Part shown: piece by piece, positions 16,813 to 23,928 of the stretch
Numbering within the stretch: position 1 is the stretch's first letter
Layout: each line of letters begins with the position of its first letter
Origin: an uncultured Eubacteriales bacterium
Lineage (GTDB): Bacteria; Bacillota; Clostridia; Christensenellales; CAG-138
DNA: 23,983 bases
Direction: 5' to 3'
Assembly: GCA_900542615.1 (NCBI GenBank)
Contig: UQOG01000018.1
Span: 1-23,983, forward strand
Notes under the pieces: model-generated
Told to the model about the DNA's origin: nothing
The model's database searches: none
Seen by the model: only the letters and a program-made list of their open reading frames with translations
Position numbers and translations under genes: made by a program

Positions 16813-17167
16813 GTCGCCTCCTTTTTGCAGGCTGCCGCCCGCCGCCCCATGCCCCGGCCTATTGGCCAGGATCGAAGCTTTCTGATCGGTTGTCCCCGCA
16901 GAACAGGGCGCGCCGCTGCCCTTTCCCCTTTGGGGCGGCAACGGTATCTTCCTGCCGCCGCCCGCCTGCCGGCGGGCGGCATCCAAGCGGGCCAGCCCGC
17001 CCAGGTGGATGGATTTGTGCCCAGGGGTCGCATAATGTCGAAGCCCCCCCCGGCGCAAGTCGCCCGGCTCCAGGCTGGGCGCGTTCCCATCCCGGGCCGG
17101 GCAACACAGCAACAGGCCGGCCAGGCCCGCAGCAGACCTTTTTGTTTTGTTAAAAGGGGGGCTCCGC
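16813..17167 (-). other. Gene-free GC-rich spacer ahead of uppS
   Basis: 355 bp with no convincing gene. The open frame running through it reads as Gly/Arg/Pro-rich junk without an SD. It holds a perfect 10-bp inverted repeat (16957-16980, arms GCCGCCCGCC and GGCGGGCGGC, 4-nt loop). The motif GGCGGGCGGCAG appears at that hairpin and again just upstream of the uppS SD. A weak promoter-like TTGCGC ... TTATGC lies near 17030-17058. The gap may hold the uppS-to-polC promoter or a structured leader. Confidence 0.4.
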
Positions 17168-17374
17168 CTACCGCGCCTCTTGCGTCCCGGCAGGCGGGCC
17201 GAACGCCCCGCAGGTGAGCAGCGCCTGCTTCGGCCCCGTCTCCCGGGCCCGCAGCACCCGCAGGACGCCGCCGGCCCAAGGTTTCGGGCTCCGGGTCTCT
17301 TCCCAGGCAACCTGATAGCCCGCCGCTTCCAGCCGGGCGACGGCCGTCTCCAGCGGCAGGCCCAATACCTGCAT
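17168..17374 (-). CDS. Small PASTA-like protein after frr
   Basis: 68 residues from the ATG at 17374; a TTG just before it is also in frame. LGLPLETAVARLEAAGYQV resembles the first half of a PASTA repeat (a short helix after a GL.LEEA motif, then a beta strand), followed by RVLRARETGPKQALLTCGAF. The ATG overlaps the frr stop (TGATG) and GGAGG lies 4 nt upstream in the frr tail, so translation is coupled. There is no signal peptide or membrane segment, so a cell-wall role as in PASTA kinases is unlikely to be direct. Function unknown. Confidence 0.75.
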   Translation of the reverse strand: MQVLGLPLETAVARLEAAGYQVAWEETRSPKPWAGGVLRVLRARETGPKQALLTCGAFGPPAGTQEAR

Positions 17375-17925
17375 CAAACCTCCATGATCTCCTTTTCCTT
17401 ATCGGCGATGATCTTGTCGATGTCCTTGATGGCGGCGTCCGTAGCCTTCTGGGCGTCCTCTTCCATGATCTTCTGATCGTCCTCGGTGATATCGCCGTTT
17501 TTCTTTTGCTTTTTGATGGTCTCGTTGGCGTCCCGCCGGATGGAGCGGATGGCCACCTTGGCCTCCTCTCCCTTTTTCTTGACCACCTTGACCAGATCCC
17601 GCCGGCGCTCTTCCGTCAGCTCCGGGAATACCAGCCGGATCACCTTGCCGTCGTTGCTGGGGTTGATCCCCAAATCGCTCTTTTGCAGCGCCTTTTCGAT
17701 CTCCTTGAGCGCGCCGGGGTCATAGGGCGCGATTACCAGCAGCCGGGGCTCCGGCGCCGAGATGTTGCCCATCTGGTTGATGGGAGTGGGGGTGCCGTAA
17801 TAATCCGCCGTGATCCGGTCCAGCACCTGGGCGTTGGCCCGCCCGGCCCTGAGGCCGCTCAGCTCCTGCTTGAGCACGGAGATGGTTTTCCCCATTTTTT
17901 CTTTTGCCAGTTCCACAGCGTCCAT
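17374..17925 (-). CDS. frr: Ribosome recycling factor
   Basis: 183 residues, the normal length (about 185). Splits the post-termination ribosome with EF-G. LSGLRAGRANAQVLDRI (helix 1), DYYGTPTPINQMGNIS, INPSNDGKVIRLVFPELTEE and the long C-terminal helix hairpin (RRRDLVKVVKKKGEEAKVAI through QKIMEEDAQKATD) are all present. AGGAGG precedes the ATG by about 8 nt. It follows pyrH after a 240-bp gap with its own candidate promoter. Confidence 0.97.
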   Translation of the reverse strand: MDAVELAKEKMGKTISVLKQELSGLRAGRANAQVLDRITADYYGTPTPINQMGNISAPEPRLLVIAPYDPGALKEIEKALQKSDLGINPSNDGKVIRLVFPELTEERRRDLVKVVKKKGEEAKVAIRSIRRDANETIKKQKKNGDITEDDQKIMEEDAQKATDAAIKDIDKIIADKEKEIMEV

Positions 17926-18165
17926 GTTCCTGCCTCCTGTCTATGGTAAAAGTTTGGTGCGCGCTTTGCCCAGGCCGGCCCGCCCCGCCTGCGGGGCCAG
18001 GCCCTGCGCCCCGCTGCCTTCTACCCGGGCAGGACGAAACCATAGGCTGTCCTTTTTATTGTAATGGAAACCGCCCCCAGGCGCAAGAGCGCAGTGGGGG
18101 AAAACTGCGTTCCTCGCCAATTTCTTCAACCGCCGGCATACGCCCCCGCGCCCGGGTAAAGGGGC
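17926..18165 (-). promoter_or_regulatory. pyrH-frr spacer with candidate frr promoter
   Basis: 240 bp without a gene. Promoter candidate: TTGCGC (18086-18081), 17-nt spacer, TACAAT (18063-18058), predicted start near 18051. The leader after it contains GC-rich self-complementary sequence (around 17975-18000). Just after pyrH there is a stem CGCAGT/ACTGCG without a U-run, so pyrH termination is unclear. Confidence 0.45.
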
Positions 18166-18876
18166 CTATTCCCCCGCCCCGTCGATCAGGGTGCCCACGG
18201 GCTCCCCCCGCACGGCCTTGCGGATGTTCTCCTCCTGGGCCATGGCGAATACCAGAATGGGGATGTTCTGCTCCTTGCACAGGGTGATGGCGGTTAGATC
18301 CGTGGCCTTCAGGCCCGCCTGGATCACCTGGTCGTAGGAAAGATGGGTATACCGCTTGGCGTTGGGGTCTTTCTTGGGGTCCGCGCTGTATACCGCGTCC
18401 ACGTTCTTGGCCAGCAGCATCACGTCCGCCCCCATTTCCGCCGCCTTTAGGGCTGCGGCGGTGTCCGTGGAGAAGAAAGGCAGTCCGCTGCCCCCGGCAA
18501 AGATCACCACTTCCCCGGCCTCCAAGGCCGCCTGGGCCCCCCGGGAGCTGTACCCGTCCGCCACCCGGGGCATGTCCACCGAGCTCATCACCCGCACCGG
18601 CACACCCAGCCTGGCCAGGCAATCCTGCAGGGCCAGGGAGTTGATCACCGTGGCCAGCATCCCCATCTGGTCCGCCCGGTTCCGGTCCATCTCCCCGCTG
18701 GAGCGGCCCCGCCAGATGTTGCCGCCCCCCAGGGTGACCCCCACCTGTACCCCCAGGGCCTGCAGGCTCTGGATCTGCCGGGCAACGGCCTCCACCTTTT
18801 CAAAGTCCACCGTCTCCCCGTGGCCGCCCATGGCTTCCCCGGAGAGCTTGAGGGATACCCGCTTATATTTTAGCAT
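18166..18876 (-). CDS. pyrH: UMP kinase
   Basis: 236 residues, amino-acid-kinase fold. Phosphorylates UMP to UDP. LKLSGEAMGG at the N-terminus, TLGGGNIWRG, ADQMGMLATVINSLALQD, FAGGSGLPFFSTDTAA and LLAKNVDAVYSADPKKDP are the family motifs. The start at 18876 (MLKYKRVSLKLSGE) has AAGGAGG 5 nt upstream; a longer frame to 18936 lacks family similarity. Confidence 0.97.
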   Translation of the reverse strand: MLKYKRVSLKLSGEAMGGHGETVDFEKVEAVARQIQSLQALGVQVGVTLGGGNIWRGRSSGEMDRNRADQMGMLATVINSLALQDCLARLGVPVRVMSSVDMPRVADGYSSRGAQAALEAGEVVIFAGGSGLPFFSTDTAAALKAAEMGADVMLLAKNVDAVYSADPKKDPNAKRYTHLSYDQVIQAGLKATDLTAITLCKEQNIPILVFAMAQEENIRKAVRGEPVGTLIDGAGE

Positions 18877-18939
18877 ACATCCTCCTTTTCCCGTTCGCCG
18901 GGGCGGCGCAAGCCCGTTGCCCCGGCTTTTCCCCATACG

Positions 18940-18965
18940 AAAGGAACGCCAAGCGGCGTTCCTTT
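18940..18965 (-). terminator. Stem-loop between tsf and pyrH
   Basis: Perfect 11-bp inverted repeat, AAAGGAACGCC and GGCGTTCCTTT with a 4-nt loop, starting about 11 bp after the tsf stop. The terminal Ts are in the 3' arm and the next bases are CGTATGG, so it is a weak intrinsic terminator or a processing/stabilising hairpin for rpsB-tsf mRNA. Confidence 0.6.
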
Positions 18966-18976
18966 ATTGGTTGCTG

Positions 18977-19873
18977 TTATTTCTTCATCTGGCCCATGAC
19001 TTCCTCGGCGAAGTTGTCTTCCCGCTTCTGGAGGCCTTCGCCCATCTCAAAGCGATAGAAGCCCAGCACCTGGATGCCGCCGGTGCGCTCTACCAGCTTG
19101 CCCACGCTGATGTCAGGCTCCTTGACAAAGGGCTGCTCCAGCAGGCAGACTTCCTTGTAGTACTTTTCGATCCGGCCTTCCACCATCTTCTCGATGATGT
19201 TGGCGGGCTTGGGCTTGGGCTCGTTCATGGCCTGCTCCCGCAGGATCTTGCGCTCGTGCTCCACGTCATCCTGGTTCACGTCCGCCTTGGACAGGCAGGT
19301 GGGCTTGGCAGCGGCAATGTGCATGGCGATGTCATGGGCCACGGGCTTGGCAGCGGCCGCGTCCTCGCAGGCGATCTCCACCAGCACGCCGATCTTACCC
19401 CCCAGGTGCACATAGCAATCCACCATGCCGCCTTCCACATGGCTGCGGGCAAACCGCCGGATGGTGATCTTTTCGCCGATCTTGGCCACGGCCCGGGTGA
19501 TCATCTCCGCCACGGTGCCGTCGCCGGTATCCAACGCCATCAGGGCGTCCACATCCTGGGGATCTTGCTCCGCCACCAGTTTGGCTACCGTATCCACCAG
19601 GGCCTTGAAGTCGTCGGTCTTGGCCACGAAGTCGGTCTCGCAATTCACTTCTGCGATGACGCCGGTCTTGCTATCCGGGCTCACGTAGCTGGATACCACG
19701 CCCTCGGCCGCAATGCGGGACGCCTTCTTGGCGGAAGCCGCCAGGCTCTTCTCCCGCAGATAGTCCATGGCCTTATCCATGTCGCCGTCGCACTCTACCA
19801 GGGCCTTTTTACAATCCATCATGCCGGCGCCGCTCATCTCGCGCAGGGCCATTACGTCTTTTGCGGTAAACAT
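18977..19873 (-). CDS. tsf: Elongation factor Ts
   Basis: 298 residues. Nucleotide exchange factor for EF-Tu. The N-terminal UBA-like part has LREMSGAGMMDCKKALVE; the core has IAEVNCETDFVAKTDDFKAL (TDFVAK contacts EF-Tu) and ends with the usual GFYRFEMGEGLQKREDNFAE. GGAGGAG precedes the ATG. It is 23 nt after rpsB and certainly co-transcribed with it. Confidence 0.98.
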   Translation of the reverse strand: MFTAKDVMALREMSGAGMMDCKKALVECDGDMDKAMDYLREKSLAASAKKASRIAAEGVVSSYVSPDSKTGVIAEVNCETDFVAKTDDFKALVDTVAKLVAEQDPQDVDALMALDTGDGTVAEMITRAVAKIGEKITIRRFARSHVEGGMVDCYVHLGGKIGVLVEIACEDAAAAKPVAHDIAMHIAAAKPTCLSKADVNQDDVEHERKILREQAMNEPKPKPANIIEKMVEGRIEKYYKEVCLLEQPFVKEPDISVGKLVERTGGIQVLGFYRFEMGEGLQKREDNFAEEVMGQMKK

Positions 19874-19896
19874 GTATTCGCTCCTCCCAGTACTAA

Positions 19897-20637
19897 TTAA
19901 AAATCGTCGCCGTCCTTGGCTTCCGGGGCCTCCTCGGCCACGTCTTCCATCTGCTCGCCCTGGCGGCCTTCCAGCACGGCGTCCGCCATCTTGGAGGCGA
20001 TCAGCTTCACGGCGCGGATGGCGTCGTCGTTGCCGGGGATGGGATAATCCACCTCGTCGGGGTCGCAGTTGGTATCCACGATGGCCACCACCGGGATGCC
20101 CAGGGCATGGGCTTCCTGCACGGCGATGTTCTCCTTGCGGGGGTCTACCACGAACATGGCGCCGGGGAGCCGCTTCATTTCCTTGATGCCGGAAAGGTTC
20201 TTTTCCAGCTTATCCCGCTCGGCCATGAGCTTGATGACTTCCTTCTTGGGCAGCAGGGCGAAATCCCCATCCTGCTCCATCTTATCGATCTTGCGCAGGC
20301 GGGCGATCCGGGTCTGGATGGTCTTGAAGTTGGTGAGCATACCGCCCAGCCACCGCTGGTTCACAAAGAACATGCCGCAGCGCTTGGCCTCCTGCTCGAT
20401 GCTTTCCTGGGCCTGCTTCTTGGTGCCCACAAACAGCACCGCTTCGCCGGCCTCCGCCACGCTGCGGATGAAATCATACGCCTGGTCTACTTTTTTAACG
20501 GTCTTCTGCAGGTCGATGATGTAGATGCTGTTGCGCTCGGTGAAGATATACTCCTTCATCTTGGGGTTCCAACGGCGGGTCTGGTGGCCGAAGTGAACGC
20601 CGGCTTCCAACAGCTGCTTCATAGAAATGACGGACAT
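19897..20637 (-). CDS. rpsB: Small ribosomal subunit protein uS2
   Basis: 246 residues. LLEAGVHFGHQTRRWNPKM, ERNSIYIIDLQKT, VLFVGTKKQAQ and QRWLGGMLTNFKTI are the family motifs; the C-terminus has the common acidic tail. It is the first gene of the long minus-strand run. GGAGG precedes the ATG by about 10 nt. It has a leader of about 120 nt from the proximal promoter. Confidence 0.98.
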   Translation of the reverse strand: MSVISMKQLLEAGVHFGHQTRRWNPKMKEYIFTERNSIYIIDLQKTVKKVDQAYDFIRSVAEAGEAVLFVGTKKQAQESIEQEAKRCGMFFVNQRWLGGMLTNFKTIQTRIARLRKIDKMEQDGDFALLPKKEVIKLMAERDKLEKNLSGIKEMKRLPGAMFVVDPRKENIAVQEAHALGIPVVAIVDTNCDPDEVDYPIPGNDDAIRAVKLIASKMADAVLEGRQGEQMEDVAEEAPEAKDGDDF

Positions 20638-20764
20638 GGGTAATACTCCTCCTCGTTAAAAATTCCGCCGCCCCTTCATGGCGCCCGGTAACCCCAACCG
20701 GGGCACGAGCCGTGCGCTCTGGGACGTGTGTAGTGGCGCGTGTCCATACGCCCGTACGTTTGGC

Positions 20765-20794
20765 ATTATACCATGGCAATCCTGGCCTACGCAA
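20765..20794 (-). promoter_or_regulatory. Proximal rpsB promoter
   Basis: -10 TATAAT (20770-20765, perfect), 18-nt spacer, weak -35 TTGCGT (20794-20789). The start is predicted near 20758. The transcript leader has a small hairpin (GCACG-gct-CGTGC) and other GC-rich structure before the SD, so S2 feedback control is possible but not shown. Confidence 0.7.
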
Positions 20795-20817
20795 GGACTT
20801 TTTGGCCCAAAAAACAA

Positions 20818-20846
20818 GGAAAAAGAGCGGAAACCCGCCCTTTTCC
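20818..20846 (-). terminator. Terminator-like hairpin upstream of rpsB promoter
   Basis: On the minus strand GGAAAAGGGCGG, loop GTTT, then CCGCTCTTTTTCC with small mismatches, followed by TTGTTTTTT. It looks like an intrinsic terminator, but no minus-strand gene precedes it. It lies between a distal promoter candidate and the proximal rpsB promoter. Confidence 0.5.
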
Positions 20847-20927
20847 ATATGGATTTTGACCAGTTTCTTCCCATGGGGGATAGGAAGATTTGGAGGGAAT
20901 AGAGGAACGCCTCCATTCATCAATATC

Positions 20928-20956
20928 ATTTTATCTGAAAACGTCTATTTGTGCAA
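20928..20956 (-). promoter_or_regulatory. Distal minus-strand promoter candidate
   Basis: TTGCAC (20956-20951), 17-nt spacer, TAAAAT (20933-20928). A transcript from here would run about 75 nt and meet the hairpin at 20818-20846. The region is AT-rich, so chance matches are likely. Confidence 0.35.
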
Positions 20957-21064
20957 TAGGTTTTTTTACAAAGGCTGTTTTTTTATATTTCCTGGGGATT
21001 TTTTCTTTTTATTCTTCTTCTCCTTGGCGGATCAGCAAAAATTTTTACATATTTTTCCAATCCC

Positions 21065-21093
21065 TTGCCAGGTTCCCCCATTCGTACTATCAT
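21065..21093 (+). promoter_or_regulatory. Promoter of the TIM-barrel gene
   Basis: TTGCCA (21065-21070; 5 of 6), 17-nt spacer, TATCAT (21088-21093; 5 of 6). Predicted start near 21100, about 46 nt before the ATG. Confidence 0.75.
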
Positions 21094-21145
21094 AATCCCT
21101 GGCGGCGGTGTTGCCGTGCGCCAATTTTTTCCTTCAGGAGCCGCT

Positions 21146-22018
21146 ATGAATCCTTCCTCCATCCGATTCGGCCCGGCGGGCAACAGCGATAGCTTTTACG
21201 CCGCCGGCTACAAGCGCACCGCCGACGCCCCGGGCTATCTGCGGGCCATGGGCCTGGACGCGTTGGAATATTCCTTTGGCCGGGGGGTGCGTATGGGGCC
21301 GGAGACCGCCCAGGCCATCCGGGAGGCCGCCCAGGGGGCGGGGATCGCCCTGAGCGTCCACCTTCCTTATTTTATTAACCTGGCGGCGCAGGAGCCGGAA
21401 AAAAAGGAGAAAAACCTGCAATATTTCCGGGACGGGCTGCTGGCCGCCCGGGCCATGGGGGCTGTGCGGGCGGTATTTCACCCCGGCTCCGCCCGGGGAG
21501 ACCGGCGGGAAGCCCTTCAGCGGGCCTGCGGCCTGCTGGCGCAGATCCTGGCGGCGCTGGACCGGGAGGGCCTGCTGGATACCGTGACCCTGTGCGCGGA
21601 GACCATGGGCAAGATCAACCAGCTGGGCAGCCTGCAGGAGGTGATCGCCCTGTGCCGGGTGGATCCCCGGATCTGGCCTGCGGTGGACTTCGGCCACCTC
21701 CATTGCCGGGGGCTGGGGGCCATCCGGGGCCGGGCGGACTATGCGGCCATCCTGGACGAGCTGGAGCATAGCCTGGGCATGGAACGGGCCCGCACCCTCC
21801 ACGTCCATTTTTCCCGCATGGAGTATACCGCCGGCGGGGAAAAGATGCACCATACCCTGGCGGATACCCAATACGGGCCGGAATTCTACCCCCTGGCCCT
21901 GGAGCTGGCGGCCCGGGACTATGCGCCGGTGGTGATCTGCGAATCCCGGGGCACCCAGGCCGAGGACGCCTTGGCCCTGCGCCGGATGTACCAGGCGGCC
22001 AAAAACGGGGAAAAATAG
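21146..22018 (+). CDS. Endonuclease IV-like (AP endonuclease 2) TIM-barrel protein
   Basis: 290 residues of the xylose isomerase-like/Nfo TIM-barrel superfamily. The candidate metal ligands follow the endonuclease IV order: VHLPYFINLA (H72), VFHPGS (H112), CAETMGK (E152), VDFGHLHCRG (D181, H184), LHVHFSR (H221), KMHH (H235/236) and ICESRG (E266). An AP-site endonuclease role in base excision repair is likely, though sugar isomerases or epimerases share the fold. The ATG at 21146 was chosen because AGGAG lies 5 nt upstream and the promoter's start point would fall after the longer TTG-initiated frame begins. efp follows 112 bp downstream with its own -10-like TATAAT at 22047-22052. Confidence 0.85.
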   Translation: MNPSSIRFGPAGNSDSFYAAGYKRTADAPGYLRAMGLDALEYSFGRGVRMGPETAQAIREAAQGAGIALSVHLPYFINLAAQEPEKKEKNLQYFRDGLLAARAMGAVRAVFHPGSARGDRREALQRACGLLAQILAALDREGLLDTVTLCAETMGKINQLGSLQEVIALCRVDPRIWPAVDFGHLHCRGLGAIRGRADYAAILDELEHSLGMERARTLHVHFSRMEYTAGGEKMHHTLADTQYGPEFYPLALELAARDYAPVVICESRGTQAEDALALRRMYQAAKNGEK

Positions 22019-22130
22019 CTTGTCCTCCCCCATGGGGCTGTGGTAATATAATGAGTGGTAACGTTGTATCGCCGCCCATGCCCGGGGGCTGATATGCAAA
22101 TACGAAATATTTTTTGGAGGTACATCCCCT

Positions 22131-22688
22131 ATGATTATGGCAGGCGATTTTCGCAAAGGCATCACCGTTGAGATCGACGGCAACGTGTGGAGCGTGGTGG
22201 ATTTTCAGCACGTGAAGCCCGGCAAGGGCGCGGCCTTCGTGCGCACCAAGCTCAAGAACGTCATGACCGGCGCCGTGCTGGAGCGCACCTTTAACCCCAG
22301 CGACAAATACCCCAAGGCTCATATCGAGACCAAGGAGATGCAATATCTGTATAACGATGGCGAGCTGTATTACTTCATGGATACCGAAACCTATGAGCAG
22401 CTGCCCCTGAACCACGACCAGGTGGAGGACGCCATCAACTACATCGTGGAAAACATGAACGTGACCGTGCGGTTCTTCAAGGGCAATCCCTTCTCCGTGG
22501 AAGCTCCCAACTTTGTGGAGCTGACCATCACCGAGTGCGAGCCCGGCGTCCGGGGCGATACCGCCACCGGCGCCAACAAGCCCGCCACCCTGGAGACCGG
22601 CGCCCGGGTCACCGTGCCCCTGTTCGTGAACGAGGGGGATAAGATTCGGGTAGATACCCGTACCGGCGAATACATGGAGCGCGTATAA
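22131..22688 (+). CDS. efp: Elongation factor P
   Basis: 185 residues, normal length. Relieves ribosome stalling at polyproline. The KOW-like first domain has AGDFRKGITVEIDGNVW and HVKPGKGAAF, with Lys 32 at the loop tip where the modification occurs in B. subtilis EF-P. The C-terminal OB domain ends DTRTGEYMERV. The first ATG (MIMAGDFRKG) is preferred over the second: it fits the family N-terminus and lies about 10 nt after GGAGG. PolyPro/Ala stretches such as that in the fusion ORF are the kind of sequence EF-P helps translate. Confidence 0.98.
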   Translation: MIMAGDFRKGITVEIDGNVWSVVDFQHVKPGKGAAFVRTKLKNVMTGAVLERTFNPSDKYPKAHIETKEMQYLYNDGELYYFMDTETYEQLPLNHDQVEDAINYIVENMNVTVRFFKGNPFSVEAPNFVELTITECEPGVRGDTATGANKPATLETGARVTVPLFVNEGDKIRVDTRTGEYMERV

Positions 22689-22758
22689 GGGCATACTTCC
22701 CTGTAGACGGCTCTAGCGGCCCTCTACCCAACCCAACGACCATGTTAGGAGGTATATT

Positions 22759-23139
22759 ATGGGTTACATGAAAGAAAAAGTGGCGTATCTTAGGGGCCTT
22801 GCCGAAGGCATGGAGATCGGCGGGGACAACCAGGGCAAGCTGCTCAAGCTGATGATCGAGACCATGGATGAAATGGCCGCGTCTTTGGATGATAATGAGC
22901 TTTCCCTCCAGGAGTTGGACGAGTGCATCGACGATATCTACGAGGAGCTGGATACCATCGAGGACTATGTGTTCGAGGATGAGGAGGACGACGAGGACGA
23001 GGACTACTTTGACGAAGAGGATTTCGTGGAAGTGGAATGCCCCCATTGCGGCGAAACGGTGTATTTCGACCAGGAGATGCTCCAGGGCGACGACCTGATC
23101 TGCCCCAATTGCAACGAGACCATCCTGCCAAAAGACTGA
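22759..23139 (+). CDS. Acidic zinc-ribbon protein (CD1247 N-terminal-like)
   Basis: 126 residues. Residues 1-70 are helical (YMKEKVAYLRGLAEGMEIGG is the part shared with clostridial CD1247-type proteins), 70-92 are almost only Asp/Glu with a few aromatics, and 94-118 form a zinc ribbon with CPHC (C94, C97) and CPNC (C115, C118). The strong acidity suggests contact with a basic partner such as a nucleic-acid-binding protein, but the function is unknown. The SD TAGGAGG lies 8 nt before the ATG. It is 70 bp after efp with no terminator between, so they are probably co-transcribed. Confidence 0.85.
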   Translation: MGYMKEKVAYLRGLAEGMEIGGDNQGKLLKLMIETMDEMAASLDDNELSLQELDECIDDIYEELDTIEDYVFEDEEDDEDEDYFDEEDFVEVECPHCGETVYFDQEMLQGDDLICPNCNETILPKD

Positions 23140-23154
23140 TCCGGGACCATCCTG

Positions 23155-23183
23155 CCCCTGCCGCCCGGCGGCAGGGGTTTTTT
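23155..23183 (+). terminator. Rho-independent terminator of the efp unit
   Basis: CCCCTGCCGCC and GGCGGCAGGGG form a perfect GC-rich hairpin with a tight loop, followed by TTTTTT, 16 bp after the zinc-ribbon gene's stop. It is the clearest terminator in the window. Confidence 0.95.
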
Positions 23184-23234
23184 GTGAGCCTATGATTTGC
23201 AGTTATTTCACCCTGCCTTCACCGGCCCGGGCTT

Positions 23235-23261
23235 TTGTAAAGACAGCTGACGTGGTATAAT
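23235..23261 (+). promoter_or_regulatory. Extended -10 promoter of plsY
   Basis: Perfect TATAAT (23256-23261) with TGg directly upstream, an extended -10. A -35-like TTGTAA (23235-23240) is only 15 nt away, so the promoter probably relies on the extended -10. The start predicted 7 nt after the -10 falls on the A of the plsY ATG. Confidence 0.75.
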
Positions 23262-23267
23262 CTGGTT

Positions 23268-23879
23268 ATGTATATTGAACCTGTAAAGCTTTATCTCATA
23301 TGCCTTTTGCTGGGGTACCTGCTGGGCAATCTCCAGTTCGCCATCGTGTTCAGCCGCCTGCTGTATCACGACGACGTGCGGGAGCATGGCAGCGGAAACG
23401 CCGGCAGCACCAATATGCTCCGGGTATTCGGCCTAAAAAGCGGGCTGCTGACCTTCATGGGGGATTTCCTCAAGGGGGTGGCCGCCGTGCTGATCGGCCG
23501 CAGCCTGGGCGGGGCCATCGGCAGCTATTGCATGGCCCTGGGGGCCATCCTGGGCCATGACTTCCCCGCCCTTTTGAAATTCAAGGGCGGCAAGGGCGTG
23601 GCCACCTCCATGGGCATTGCGGTGGCCATCCAGCCCTGGATCGGCATCCTGGCCATTGCCGCCGGCATCGGCATGGTGGCCTACAGCAAAATGGTATCCG
23701 TGGGCTCCCTCACCGGGGGCGCCATGTTCCTGCTGCTGACCCTCCCCTTTGGCGCCGACCCCTGGGTGCGGCTGCTGGCCCTCCTTGCCTGCCTGCTGAT
23801 CGTATTGCGCCACTGGGAAAACATTTACCGCATCCGCACCGGCCAGGAGAACCGCATCTCTTTCAAAAAGAAGGGGTGA
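23268..23879 (+). CDS. plsY: Acyl-phosphate:glycerol-3-phosphate acyltransferase PlsY
   Basis: 203 residues, polytopic membrane enzyme that acylates glycerol-3-phosphate from acyl-phosphate, the first step of phospholipid synthesis. Conserved motifs: HGSGNAGSTNMLRVFG, GHDFPALLKFKGGKGVATS and RHWENIYRIRTGQENR. About five hydrophobic segments. Its product feeds, after PlsC, the CdsA enzyme encoded on the other strand. No SD precedes the ATG and the promoter's -10 lies 6 nt upstream, which implies a leaderless mRNA. A later start would cut the first membrane segment. Confidence 0.96.
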   Translation: MYIEPVKLYLICLLLGYLLGNLQFAIVFSRLLYHDDVREHGSGNAGSTNMLRVFGLKSGLLTFMGDFLKGVAAVLIGRSLGGAIGSYCMALGAILGHDFPALLKFKGGKGVATSMGIAVAIQPWIGILAIAAGIGMVAYSKMVSVGSLTGGAMFLLLTLPFGADPWVRLLALLACLLIVLRHWENIYRIRTGQENRISFKKKG

Positions 23880-23907
23880 TCCCCCTCCTTTTCTTCCTTA
23901 TAACCGG

Positions 23908-23928
23908 GCTGCGGCATGGCGCCGCAGC
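23908..23928 (+). other. Hairpin after plsY
   Basis: Perfect 8-bp inverted repeat GCTGCGGC-atggc-GCCGCAGC, 29 bp after the plsY stop. There is no T-run, so it is a poor terminator. The following sequence to the window end (about 55 bp) shows no gene; it could be the edge of an intergenic repeat. Confidence 0.4.

Larger units (their letters stand above)
20638..21145. other. Divergent AT-rich intergenic region
   Basis: 508 bp between rpsB and the plus-strand TIM-barrel gene, much richer in A+T than its surroundings (several T-runs at 20960-21060). It holds the proximal and distal rpsB-side promoter candidates, the hairpin at 20818-20846 and the plus-strand promoter at 21065-21093. Short open frames here have no protein-like features. 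The rest (about 20960-21060) shows nothing I can name. Confidence 0.6.

Noticed and set aside
16813..17310. Upstream extension of uppS to a 405-residue protein
   Set aside because: The extra 166 residues are Gly/Arg/Pro-rich without family similarity, while a strong SD marks the start at 16812.
20495..20929. Minus-strand frame across the rpsB leader as a possible leader protein
   Set aside because: It overlaps rpsB in another frame, lacks a convincing SD and has no conserved features.
22020..22052. TTGTCC ... TATAAT as a full efp promoter
   Set aside because: The -10 is perfect but the spacer is 21 nt, too long for a normal sigma-A promoter; only the -10 is noted.
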